From NCBI GenBank assembly GCA_020438425.1, contig JAGQUQ010000018.1:1-34341 (forward strand): a stretch of 34,341 bases of DNA, given 5' to 3'. Positions 1 to 7,530 of the stretch are shown here, one piece after another; position 1 is the first letter of the stretch; the number at the start of each line of letters is the position of its first letter. Origin of the DNA: Solirubrobacterales bacterium (lineage in GTDB: Bacteria; Actinomycetota; Thermoleophilia; Solirubrobacterales; 70-9). The translations under genes and the position numbers were made by a program. The notes under the pieces were generated by a model, which was given only the letters and a program-made list of their open reading frames with translations, did not search any database and was not told the DNA's origin.

Positions 1-2771
1 AAAAGCACATGCAGGTCGAGGTGGTCGAAGATCTCGTCGATCTCGACCGGGATTTCGCGAACGCCCCAGTAGGGCGGTTCGGGGATCGGGGCATCGGTGC
101 TCGCGGTCGAGCGGACCGAGTCGTCGGTGACCGGTGGCAGGTTCTCCTCGATCACCGGTTTGTTGCGGAAATCCTCGGCCTCCTGGCGAAGCCGGCCGAT
201 CAGGGCCTCGCGAGCCCCGTCCTCGACCAGCGCGTCCATCGTGTCAAGCCCCTGAAAGGCGTCCTTGCAGTAGATGACCCCCGGGGCGTAAACCTCGTCG
301 GATTCCTTGCCATGCGGGTAGAGCGTGCGGCGGCCGAAGTCGCGGTTGATCGCCGCGCCGCCGATCATCACCGGGTACTCAAGCCCGCGTGAATGCAGTT
401 CCTGGACCGCAATTGGCATCTGCTTCGAGGTCGAGACCAGCAGGGCGGAAAGCCCGATCGCGTCAGCGTCATGCTCGATCGCGGCGTCGATGATCGTGTC
501 GACCGGAACCTGCTTGCCGAGGTCGATCACCGTGTAGCCGTTGTTGGTCAGGATCGTGTTGACCAGCGACTTGCCGATGTCGTGGACATCACCGAAGACG
601 GTCGCGATCACGACCTTGCCCTTGGTGTGGCCCTCGATCCGGTCGAGGTAGTTCTCGAGCCGGGCGACCGCCTTCTTCATCACCTCGGCCGACTGCAGCA
701 CGAAGGGCAGGATCAGCTCGCCGGCGCCGAACTTGTCGCCGACCTCCTTCATCGCGGGCAGAAGCACGTCGTTCAGGGTCGGAACCGCGCCGATCTTCTC
801 GACCGACTTGTCGATCCAGTCCTCGACACCTTCCTTCTTGCGGCGCAGGATCATGAAGTGGAGTGCTTCCTCCGGCTCCATGCCGGCGGTCGCATCCTCG
901 GCTTCTTCCTCAGCCTCCTCACCCTTCGACTCGAAGTGGCTGATGAACCGCTCCAGCGCATCCTCACGGCGGTTGAAGACCAGGTCCTCGGTCAGCTCGA
1001 CTTCCTCGGCCGGGATTTCGCCGTAGGGCTTGATGTGGTTCGGGTTGACCATGGCCAGGTCGAGCCCGGCGTCCACGCAGTGGTGGAGGAAGATCGAGTT
1101 GAGCACCGCGCGGGCAGGCTGGCCGACGCCGAAGCTCACGTTTGATACGCCGAGCGAGGTCTTGACCCCGGGGATCTCCGCCTTGATCCGCCGGATGCCC
1201 TCGATCGTCTCGATTGCCGACGGCCGCCACTCCTCGTCACCGGTGGTCAGGGTGAAGGTGAGGTCGTCGAAGATCAGCGCTTCCCGGTCGAGACCGTGTT
1301 CGTCGCAGACCATCCCGGTGATTCGCTTGGCGATCTCGACCTTGCGGTCGGCGGTCTTCGCCATGCCGACCTCGTCGATGGTCAAGGCGATCAGGCAGGC
1401 GCCGTGGGCCTTGGCCAGCGGCACCACCGTGTCGAGCTTGTCGCGGCCCGCCTCGAGGTTGACCGAGTTGACGATCGCCCGGCCCGGGATCTGCTCCAAA
1501 GCGGTCTTGATCACATCCGGCTCGGTCGAGTCGATCTGGATCGGGGCGGGCTGGGTCAGCGAGATCCGCTTGACCACCTGCCGCATCTGCTCGTCCTCGT
1601 CCTGGCGTTCGGTCAGGGCGACACAGACGTCGAGCACATGGGCTCCGCCTTCGACCTGGTCCTCGGCGACCTGGTTCAGGGTGTCGTAATCCTCGGCCAG
1701 CAGAAGTTCCTTGGCCCGGCGCGAGCCCTGCGAGTTGACCCGCTCGCCGACCATGGTCGGGGTCGGCTCCTGGACCAGCGGGGTGGAGGTCATCATCGAG
1801 GAGACCCGGATCTCGCCCGGTTCGGGGCGCGGGCCCGGCTTCAGGCCGTTGACCCGCTCGGAGATCGCCTTGATGTGTTCGGGCGTGGTGCCGCAGCAGC
1901 CACCGACGACGCCGACCCCGTAGCGCTCGACGAATTCACCCAGCGTCGCGGCCAGGGGTCCGGGCTTCTCCGGAAAGATCGTTTCGCCGTCGGGGCCCTG
2001 GAGGGGCAGGCCGGCGTTGGGGATGCAGTGAACCGGAACGGTCGAGTTCTCGCCCAGGTACCGGATCGCGTCGCGCATGTCTTCCGGTCCGGTCGAGCAG
2101 TTCAGCCCGATCACGTCGACCTTGAGCGCTTCCAGGGTGGTTAGCACGGCCTGGATGTCGGTGCCGAGCAGCATCTTGCCGCCGTTCGGCAGGAGCGAAA
2201 CGGAAATCTGGATCGGAACCTCGCGGCCGACCTCCTCGAAAGCGGCCCGGGCTCCGAAGATCGCGGCCTTCACTTCGAGGATGTCCTGTGCCGTTTCGAT
2301 GATGATCAGGTCGGAGCCGCCTTTGACCAGGCCTGCGGCCTGTTCGGTGAAGACGGTGACCAGTTCCGGGAAGCGGATGTTGCCGAGGGTCGGATCGTCG
2401 GAAGCGGGCAGGTGGCCGGTCGGGCCGATCGAGCCGGCGACGAACCGGTCCGGGCCCGCCGCCTTGCGGGCGATCTCAGCCGCCCTGACGTTGATCTCCT
2501 CGGTGTGGTCTTCGAGACCCCACTCCTCGAGCTTGATCCGGGAGGCCTGGAAGGTGTCTGTCTCGACCACCTCGGCCCCGGCCTCGATCATCGAGGAGTG
2601 GACACCTTCGATCACATCGGGCCGGTTCAGGACCAGGGCCTCGTGGCACTTGCCGGCGAGGCCGCCGTAGTCCTCCTGGGTCAGGTCGAACATCTCCAGG
2701 GTCGCGCCCATCCCGCCGTCGAAGACGACGATGTGGTCGGAAATTGCCCCTATGTAGTCACGTTCGGCCAT
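1..2771 (-). CDS. metH: Cobalamin-dependent methionine synthase, C-terminus beyond window
   Basis: Transfers a methyl group from methyl-tetrahydrofolate to homocysteine through bound cobalamin; cytoplasmic. 923 codons are visible from ATG 2771 and the frame is still open at base 1, so the product is truncated by the window edge only. Domains in order: homocysteine methyltransferase with zinc-ligand motifs LNCST and GGCCGTT, pterin-binding TIM barrel (from about residue 330), helical cap, and Rossmann B12 domain with DVHDIGK at residues 728-734, whose His730 is the lower cobalt ligand, followed by a GLSALL motif and IGGAAIN. The visible end (WGVREI onward) looks like the start of the reactivation domain. 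There is no ribosome binding site; TATTCT lies 6 bases before the ATG, so the mRNA is probably leaderless. Divergent from the DUF1697 gene. No cobalamin riboswitch fits in the 33-base gap. Confidence 0.96.
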   Translation of the reverse strand, partial: MAERDYIGAISDHIVVFDGGMGATLEMFDLTQEDYGGLAGKCHEALVLNRPDVIEGVHSSMIEAGAEVVETDTFQASRIKLEEWGLEDHTEEINVRAAEIARKAAGPDRFVAGSIGPTGHLPASDDPTLGNIRFPELVTVFTEQAAGLVKGGSDLIIIETAQDILEVKAAIFGARAAFEEVGREVPIQISVSLLPNGGKMLLGTDIQAVLTTLEALKVDVIGLNCSTGPEDMRDAIRYLGENSTVPVHCIPNAGLPLQGPDGETIFPEKPGPLAATLGEFVERYGVGVVGGCCGTTPEHIKAISERVNGLKPGPRPEPGEIRVSSMMTSTPLVQEPTPTMVGERVNSQGSRRAKELLLAEDYDTLNQVAEDQVEGGAHVLDVCVALTERQDEDEQMRQVVKRISLTQPAPIQIDSTEPDVIKTALEQIPGRAIVNSVNLEAGRDKLDTVVPLAKAHGACLIALTIDEVGMAKTADRKVEIAKRITGMVCDEHGLDREALIFDDLTFTLTTGDEEWRPSAIETIEGIRRIKAEIPGVKTSLGVSNVSFGVGQPARAVLNSIFLHHCVDAGLDLAMVNPNHIKPYGEIPAEEVELTEDLVFNRREDALERFISHFESKGEEAEEEAEDATAGMEPEEALHFMILRRKKEGVEDWIDKSVEKIGAVPTLNDVLLPAMKEVGDKFGAGELILPFVLQSAEVMKKAVARLENYLDRIEGHTKGKVVIATVFGDVHDIGKSLVNTILTNNGYTVIDLGKQVPVDTIIDAAIEHDADAIGLSALLVSTSKQMPIAVQELHSRGLEYPVMIGGAAINRDFGRRTLYPHGKESDEVYAPGVIYCKDAFQGLDTMDALVEDGAREALIGRLRQEAEDFRNKPVIEENLPPVTDDSVRSTASTDAPIPEPPYWGVREIPVEIDEIFDHLDLHVL

Positions 2772-2777
2772 CCAACG

Positions 2778-2783
2778 AGAATA
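2778..2783 (-). promoter_or_regulatory. Leaderless -10 element of metH
   Basis: TATTCT on the minus strand, ending 6 bases before ATG 2771. Transcription starting about 7 bases downstream would begin at or next to the start codon. The same hexamer-to-start distance recurs at several genes in this window. Confidence 0.55.
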
Positions 2784-2792
2784 CCGAGCCGC

Positions 2793-2798
2793 TAGTTT
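2793..2798 (+). promoter_or_regulatory. Leaderless -10 element of the DUF1697 gene
   Basis: TAGTTT followed by 6 bases and ATG 2805. It lies only 9 bases from the divergent metH -10, so the two promoters share a 33-base region and each -35 region falls in or beyond the other's core. Confidence 0.55.
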
Positions 2799-2804
2799 GC
2801 CCTC

Positions 2805-3326
2805 ATGGCGGGGGCCACTTCGTACATAGCTTTGTTGCGGGCCGTGAACGTGGGTGGGACCGGCAAGCTGCCGATGGCCGATCTGCGGAAACTTGCCGAG
2901 GAGGCCGGTTTCGGCAACGTCCAGACCTACATCGCCAGCGGCAACCTGCTGTTCACCTCGGACCTGACCGAAACCCAGGTCAAGAAGCAGCTCGAGAACG
3001 CACTCAAGGCGTATGCCGGCAAGCCGATCGAGGTGATCGTGAGAACGGCAGAGGAAATGCGGGCGGTGGAACTGGCCAACCCGTTCAAGACCGCTGCCTA
3101 CAACCGGATTGGCGTGCTCTTTCTCGACCACCCGATGCCCCGGGACACCACGAAGAAGGCGAAGGGCGTGAAGAACGAGGAGATCGAGGTCGGAAAGCGG
3201 GAGGTCTACGTCCACTACCCCGACGGGATGGGCCGGTCAAAGCTCAGGATTCCGGCCGAGGAGTACGGCACGACCCGCAACCTCAACACGGTCAGCCGGC
3301 TGGCCGGACTGGCCTCCGGACGGTAA
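2805..3326 (+). CDS. DUF1697 family protein
   Basis: 173 residues, the normal size for the family. The N-terminus YIALLRAVNVGGTGKLPM and the later TYIASGNLLF are the hallmark segments of DUF1697, an alpha/beta domain of unknown biochemical function found widely in bacteria. No signal peptide or membrane segment; presumably cytosolic. ATG 2805 is chosen because family similarity begins a few residues in and a TAGTTT hexamer lies 6 bases upstream. It ends 22 bases from the convergent FhuF-like gene. No functional link to metH is evident beyond the shared promoter region. Confidence 0.85.
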   Translation: MAGATSYIALLRAVNVGGTGKLPMADLRKLAEEAGFGNVQTYIASGNLLFTSDLTETQVKKQLENALKAYAGKPIEVIVRTAEEMRAVELANPFKTAAYNRIGVLFLDHPMPRDTTKKAKGVKNEEIEVGKREVYVHYPDGMGRSKLRIPAEEYGTTRNLNTVSRLAGLASGR

Positions 3327-3348
3327 GCCCCGAACCTCGCGGGTCGGC

Positions 3349-4131
3349 TCAGGCCGCGTGGGCGAGCGGGCAGCCCTGGCAGTAGCGCGAACCGGGCATG
3401 CGGTAAGCGAGGCAGCAGCTCTCGCGGAGGTGGAACTCCTCGCCGAAGGAATCGATTCCGACCCCGAGTCGGTTGTGGAGCCGGCCCGGTTCACCGAGAA
3501 TCTGTTCCATCAGCCGGCGGGCCCGCTCGGGCTTGTCGTAGGTGGTTCCGCACCAGAGAAATGCCTCGGCGAGCTTGTCACCGGCGGCCCGCCAGAGGGC
3601 CGCGGCCGGACGGGTCTTCAGTTCGGTCAGGGTGCTGATCAGTCTTTCGAGGTGGTCGTTCAAAGCCGCCTTCAGGGGGGCGGCGAGCGCTGCCTCGTCG
3701 GGGACCGGGGTCAGGTCGGGATGGTCTGCCCGGTAGTCGCTCTCGAGGCAGAACATCTGCGGCTCGAGGATCGCCACTCCTTCGCCGAGTCCGTGGAACA
3801 TGACCTGGTCGGGCCCCACCTGCGGCAGCCGGTCCACTCCCACCACGAAGGCCCCGGCGACCACGCCCATGGTCCAGGCGTACTTCTCGAGCAGCCACTC
3901 GGCCTGGATGTTCCGGGGCGGGGTGGAGCCGATGCCCTGGACGTTCTTGACCACCCGTTCGATCAGACCCGGGTTGTCGATCACCTCCCCGACTATCAGC
4001 CAGCCCTGGTCGGCCGGCTGCTCGCCGTACTTGACCAGCGGGATGTAGCCGCTCGAGTGAAGCGGCGCGATCCGGGCGACCCCGGCCTCGATCGGACGGG
4101 ACCCTTCCGGATCCCGCGGGGTGAAGCTCAT
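3349..4131 (-). CDS. FhuF-like ferric-siderophore reductase, 2Fe-2S C-terminus
   Basis: 260 residues. The C-terminus carries Cys239-Cys240, Cys251 and Cys254, the CC-x10-C-x2-C pattern that binds the 2Fe-2S cluster in FhuF-type ferric iron reductases. These release iron from imported siderophores by reduction in the cytoplasm. The body is helical with no membrane segment, as in the family. ATG 4131 is preceded by GATAAT at a 6-base gap, and no ribosome binding site is visible. The stretch upstream contains a broken FecE-type siderophore ABC ATPase in the opposite orientation, which suggests that this gene is the surviving part of an iron-siderophore uptake locus. The iron substrate is an inference from the family. 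Confidence 0.8.
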   Translation of the reverse strand: MSFTPRDPEGSRPIEAGVARIAPLHSSGYIPLVKYGEQPADQGWLIVGEVIDNPGLIERVVKNVQGIGSTPPRNIQAEWLLEKYAWTMGVVAGAFVVGVDRLPQVGPDQVMFHGLGEGVAILEPQMFCLESDYRADHPDLTPVPDEAALAAPLKAALNDHLERLISTLTELKTRPAAALWRAAGDKLAEAFLWCGTTYDKPERARRLMEQILGEPGRLHNRLGVGIDSFGEEFHLRESCCLAYRMPGSRYCQGCPLAHAA

Positions 4132-4137
4132 GCGCGG

Positions 4138-4143
4138 ATTATC
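4138..4143 (-). promoter_or_regulatory. Leaderless -10 element of the FhuF-like gene
   Basis: GATAAT on the minus strand, 6 bases before ATG 4131. No clear iron-box palindrome (IdeR/DtxR type) could be recognised around it. Confidence 0.5.
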
Positions 4144-4275
4144 GCGTGATCTTCACCGAGATCCGGCGGGTGGTGCCGGACTTCGGGGTGAAAGCGAAGG
4201 AGGCCTTGCGGCCGGCCAGCTTGCGGGGTGCCTTCCAGCTGAAGGAGGTGGCCAGTGGCGGATTCCATCTGGGCG
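4139..4275 (-). pseudogene. Possible C-terminal relic of a secreted beta-rich protein
   Basis: Read on the minus strand, this stretch ends in a plausible protein C-terminus: Lys/Arg-rich, with alternating hydrophobic and polar residues (FAFTPKSG, then RRISVKITR and a TAA stop). That is the type of ending seen in secreted immunoglobulin-like or beta-sandwich domains. Upstream of about 4275 the frame runs into the antisense of the FecE-like relic and loses coherence. It may be a leftover fragment or a chance frame; I cannot identify a family. Confidence 0.3.
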
Positions 4276-4669
4276 AGGAGAGTGTCCACGAGATTCCGAC
4301 CAGGGAGCTGGCCCGCAGGCTCGGCCTGCTTCCCCAGACCCCGGTGGCCCGGACGGGATCATCGTCCGGGAACTGGTTGCGAGAGGGCGCTCGCCCTGCC
4401 AGGACCGGACCGTGGTGATGGTGCTTCATGACATCAACCAGGCCTGCCGGTTCGCCGACCATCTGGTCGTGATGAAGGACGGTGCGGTGGTCGCCGAGGG
4501 ACCTCCGGGCGAAGTCGTCGATGCGGCGTTGCTGCGGGAAACCTTCGGGCTGGAAGCCGCCGTGGAGGTCGATCCGGTCGCCGGAACCCCACTGGTGATC
4601 CCGGTCGCTTCATCTCCCGTCCCAGGCCTCTCCAGCCGGGGTTCGGACCCAAACGGTCCGCTATCTTGA
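4255..4669 (+). pseudogene. Decayed FecE/FepC-type siderophore ABC ATPase
   Basis: Two recognisable parts of a ferric-siderophore ABC ATPase lie in different frames. The first reads IPTRELARRLGLLPQTPVA. A missing base in the CCC run at 4347-4349 shifts the frame, and the next reads GPDGIIVRELVARGRSP. It then jumps in frame directly to DRTVVMVLHDINQACRFAD and a normal family C-terminus with DHLVVMKDG. The segment carrying the Q-loop end, LSGGQ signature and Walker B is absent (roughly 80-90 residues by family length), and no Walker A is found upstream. A transport role is therefore impossible. It sits next to the intact FhuF-like reductase, the usual partner of such importers. Confidence 0.8.
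4644..4660 (+). promoter_or_regulatory. Inverted repeat abutting a -10 element
   Basis: CGGACC and GGTCCG are separated by 5 bases and followed one base later by TATCTT (4662-4667), a good -10 for the ExbB-like gene at 4706. The position suits an operator. A second short hairpin (GGCTT, CCCT, AAGCC; 4676-4689) lies in the predicted leader. No recognisable -35 was found. Confidence 0.4.
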
Positions 4670-4705
4670 TCCTTCGGCTTCCCTAAGCCAAGGTCGCCCA
4701 ACCTC

Positions 4706-5395
4706 ATGAAGATCGAAGAATTCCTCTTTCAAATCTCCGAAGCGCTCTTCTGGCCCGTCCTGATCGCGGCTCTGCTCTGCCTGGCCTGGTCGGTGATCGA
4801 GATCGGCATCCTCGCCGCGGAGATGTGGCGTCGGCGCTGGCGCACCCTCGGTTCCCTCGAGAACGCCGTTGACCAGGCCGAAATCGATCTCGCCCAGGGC
4901 GACCAGATCGGCGCGATCTCGGCCCTCTCATCGGTTTCCTGGAGCCGGCCGATGCGGGAGACGATGGAGTCGATCGTGCTGCTCAGGCCGTTGCCAGATG
5001 CCGAGAACCGCATCGCCAAACGGCTCGCCGACTACGACTACAGCTCGCTCCGTCGGCTGGAGCGAACCCGGATCCTGGTCCGCATGGGCCCGGCGCTCGG
5101 GCTGATGGGGACGCTGATTCCGCTCTCCCCGGCCCTGGGTGGACTGGCCGAGGGCAACGTGACCGAATTGACCGACAACCTGCGGGTCGCCTTCGGGGTC
5201 ACCGTGGCCGGTCTGCTCACCGGCGCCCTCGCCTTCGGGGTTTCGCTGATCCGCGACCGGATCTACGCCCAGGACTTTTCCGACTGCGAGTACGCGGCGG
5301 CGAACCTCGCCCCGGACAAGCATCTCGCCCCGCACCTGGTGCCTTCGCCCTTCGAGCACGGACACAGCACCCAGGTCTCGATGGGAAATCCGTGA
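4706..5395 (+). CDS. MotA/TolQ/ExbB-like proton channel protein
   Basis: 229 residues. One membrane helix near the N-terminus (about 15-40), a cytoplasmic loop, then two closely spaced helices (about 130-155 and 170-195) with the G-P-x-LGLMGT-x-IP motif characteristic of MotA/TolQ/ExbB channels. These proteins convert ion flow into mechanical work with an ExbD-like partner, and the next gene, overlapping by 4 bases (GTGA), encodes one. ATG 4706 is used; no strong ribosome binding site precedes it. In a single-membrane actinobacterium there is no TonB-outer membrane circuit, so the driven process is unknown. Confidence 0.85.
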   Translation: MKIEEFLFQISEALFWPVLIAALLCLAWSVIEIGILAAEMWRRRWRTLGSLENAVDQAEIDLAQGDQIGAISALSSVSWSRPMRETMESIVLLRPLPDAENRIAKRLADYDYSSLRRLERTRILVRMGPALGLMGTLIPLSPALGGLAEGNVTELTDNLRVAFGVTVAGLLTGALAFGVSLIRDRIYAQDFSDCEYAAANLAPDKHLAPHLVPSPFEHGHSTQVSMGNP

Positions 5396-5775
5396 AGGTC
5401 ACCGCCAAGGCAAGGAGCCGGGAGGACCGGGCCGGTGACCCGCTCGACGGGCTGGTCAATCTTTTCGACATCGGGATCATCCTCTCGGTGGCCTTCCTGC
5501 TGGCCGCGCTCTCCTCGCTCAACCTGACCACCGAAGCGCTGACCGAAAACGAAACCGCCAGCCAGCCCGCCACGGTCCCCGAGGATTCGGTCATCACCGA
5601 ACCGGACGAGACGACCGAGCAGATCACGATCCAGCCCGGCGAGACCGTGGTTGGCCAGGGCGAACCCCTCGGCACCGTCTACCAGCTCGACGACGGACGG
5701 ACGATCCTCGTGAAGCCGGGAACCACCGGCGCCACGGGAGCCACCGGCGTGACTGGCTCCACCCTCACTCCATAA
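5392..5775 (+). CDS. DUF2149 family protein, ExbD-like partner
   Basis: 127 residues from GTG 5392. The start DPLDGLVNLFDIGIILSVAFL with a single membrane helix (about 24-45) and the later LGTVYQLDDGRTILVKPG match DUF2149. This family accompanies MotA/TolQ-type proteins, as here. The middle is Thr/Glu/Pro-rich and probably extracytoplasmic and disordered. The last residues form a short collagen-like Gly-X-Thr run (GATGATGVTGS). Translationally coupled to the upstream channel gene. The ion-channel role is inferred from the pairing. Confidence 0.8.
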   Translation: MKVTAKARSREDRAGDPLDGLVNLFDIGIILSVAFLLAALSSLNLTTEALTENETASQPATVPEDSVITEPDETTEQITIQPGETVVGQGEPLGTVYQLDDGRTILVKPGTTGATGATGVTGSTLTP

Positions 5776-5800
5776 AAGTCCCGCCGTGGGGTGGTGAGGG

Positions 5801-5956
5801 CCCGGCGCGGGGGTGTCCGAAAAAAGATATCGCTGCGCTCACTATCCATCTTTTTTCGGACACCCCCACACCGGACCCGACCCGCACCGGACCCGGTCAC
5901 ATCTCCGGTTGATGGTGCCGCAGATCCTGCACTGTTAGCCGTGTGAAACCTGCGGC
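5801..5956. repeat. Structured dispersed repeat, copy 1
   Basis: Two-part element shared with 28441-28588. Part one is a perfect 20-bp inverted repeat (5809-5828 with 5848-5867) around a 19-base loop. Each arm contains a run of six A or T next to the loop and a GC-rich outer stem. Part two is a 40-base segment (5917-5956), identical to copy 2 at 37 of 40 positions, which can itself fold by pairing its GCCGCAG end with its CTGCGGC end. The spacer contains the direct repeat ACCGGACCCG. It lies between convergent genes, 8 bases short of the aldehyde dehydrogenase stop. It could act as a bidirectional 3' end signal, a small RNA or a non-autonomous mobile element. Confidence 0.8.
5809..5867. terminator. 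Candidate bidirectional terminator hairpin
   Basis: 20-bp perfect stem between the converging DUF2149 and aldehyde dehydrogenase genes. It is unlike a classical intrinsic terminator, because the T run lies inside the 3' arm next to the loop rather than after the GC stem. A termination role is inferred from position only. Confidence 0.4.
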
Positions 5957-5964
5957 ACTTTCGG

Positions 5965-7476
5965 TCAGCGGAAGCGGCGGGTTCCTCGGGCGCCGATGAA
6001 GCGGGTGAGCTTGTTGACCAGGGCGTGGCGACTCTCGGTGTACGGGTACCAGAGCGGTTCCGAGCCGAGCAGGGTGCGGGCCGAGACGATCGCCTCCGAG
6101 CGGCAGTACTTGCGGATCCCGTACTCGCCGTTGCGGTAGCCGATCCCCGACTCCTTCCAGCCGCCCATCGGCAGGCTGGGAGCGAGCATGTTGAAAATCA
6201 TGTCGTTCACGTTCACCGCGCCGGCCTCGATCCGACGGGCCACCTTCTCGGCCCGGCCCCGGGGACCGAAGACCGAGGCGCAGAGCCCGTAACGGGAATC
6301 GTTGGCGAGGCGGATCGCTTCCTCCTCGTCGGCGACCCGGGTCACGGTCACGACCGGCCCGAATGTCTCGTCCTCCATCACGCTCATCTCGGGCTTGCAG
6401 TCGACCAGCACGGTCGGCTCGAACCACTGGCCGGGGCCTTCGCCGCGCTTGCCGCCGGTCAGCACCCGGGCGCCGTCGGCGACTGCGTCATCGACCTGCT
6501 TCTCGACCTTCTCGAGCTGGGAGAGCATGGTCATTGCGCCGACGTCGCAGGTCGCGGTCTCGCCGTCGATGCCCTGCTCAAGCCCGTCGACGTTGGCGGT
6601 CAGGCGGTCGACGAACTCGTCGTAGATCCCGTCTTCGACGTAGATCCGCTCGACCGAGATGCACATCTGGCCGGAGTTCAGCATTCCGCCCCAGGCTCCG
6701 GCGTTGGCGGCGCGCTCGAGGTTGGCGCCATCGAGCACCACCATCGGATCCTTGCCGCCGAGTTCGAGACTGACCGGAGTCAGCGTCTCGGCCGCCCGGG
6801 CCATGACCTTCTTGCCGGTCACGTCGGAACCGGTGAAGCCGACGAAGTCGGAGTGGTCGACCAGGGCGGTGGCGGTTTCGGCACCACCGTTGACCACGGT
6901 GATCACGTCCGGGCCACCGATCTCGTTCCGCCAGGCATCGACGATCTCGTTCAGGCCGAGCGGGGTCACCTCGGAAGGCTTCATCACCACGGCAGCGCCC
7001 GCCATGAGGGCGGGGATCGCATCGCCCAGGGAAAGGACGAGCGGGAAGTTCCAGGGGCTGATCAGCCCGACCACCGGGTAGGGGCGGTACTGGAGCCGGA
7101 GCTTGCGGCTGGCGGCGAGGATCGAGTTCGGGCGGACCTTCTGCTCGCCGATGAACTTCTCGGCCTTGCTGCCGTAGAAGTTGATCTGGTCGGCCAGGTA
7201 GGGAGTCTCGATCGTGGCCTCGGCCCGGACCTTGCCGGATTCAGCCTTGAGCGTGTCGGCGATCCGGTCCGAATTGTCGAGCAGCCAGTCGCGGAGCTCG
7301 TTCAGCCAGCGGCGACGGCCTTTGAAGCCGAGCGCCTCCCAGGTCGGCTGATTGGCCCGGATGCGGGCGACCGCTGCGGCGACGTCACCGGCGGAGTCGA
7401 CCGGAACCGATCCGACCTGCTCGCCGGTCGCCGGGTTCATCACTGAAATTGACTCGGTTGCTGCCGTCGGTTCCAC
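5965..7476 (-). CDS. NAD(P)-dependent aldehyde dehydrogenase (succinate-semialdehyde type)
   Basis: 503 residues, full length for the aldehyde dehydrogenase superfamily. Visible motifs: PWNFPL for the cofactor site, FTGSDVTGKKV for the Rossmann glycine region, LELGGKDP with the general-base Glu, and SGQMC with the catalytic Cys. The family oxidises aldehydes to acids with NAD(P)+; overall similarity is to the succinate-semialdehyde/broad-substrate group, and the substrate is not determined. Start GTG 7476 is supported by GGGAG about 8 bases upstream. It lies 54 bases downstream of the two sugar dehydrogenase genes on the same strand and may be cotranscribed with them. Confidence 0.92.
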   Translation of the reverse strand: MEPTAATESISVMNPATGEQVGSVPVDSAGDVAAAVARIRANQPTWEALGFKGRRRWLNELRDWLLDNSDRIADTLKAESGKVRAEATIETPYLADQINFYGSKAEKFIGEQKVRPNSILAASRKLRLQYRPYPVVGLISPWNFPLVLSLGDAIPALMAGAAVVMKPSEVTPLGLNEIVDAWRNEIGGPDVITVVNGGAETATALVDHSDFVGFTGSDVTGKKVMARAAETLTPVSLELGGKDPMVVLDGANLERAANAGAWGGMLNSGQMCISVERIYVEDGIYDEFVDRLTANVDGLEQGIDGETATCDVGAMTMLSQLEKVEKQVDDAVADGARVLTGGKRGEGPGQWFEPTVLVDCKPEMSVMEDETFGPVVTVTRVADEEEAIRLANDSRYGLCASVFGPRGRAEKVARRIEAGAVNVNDMIFNMLAPSLPMGGWKESGIGYRNGEYGIRKYCRSEAIVSARTLLGSEPLWYPYTESRHALVNKLTRFIGARGTRRFR

Positions 7477-7530
7477 CTGCTGCTCCCGTCTTTCCGGGCG
7501 AGCCGAATGCCCGCCGTGACTTACAACAGG

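Noticed and set aside
2772..2804. Cobalamin riboswitch upstream of metH
   Set aside because: Only 33 bases separate the divergent genes, too short for the aptamer.
5701..5772. Collagen-like tail as a tandem DNA repeat
   Set aside because: Only about three degenerate GCCACGGGAG-type units; too short to call a repeat locus.
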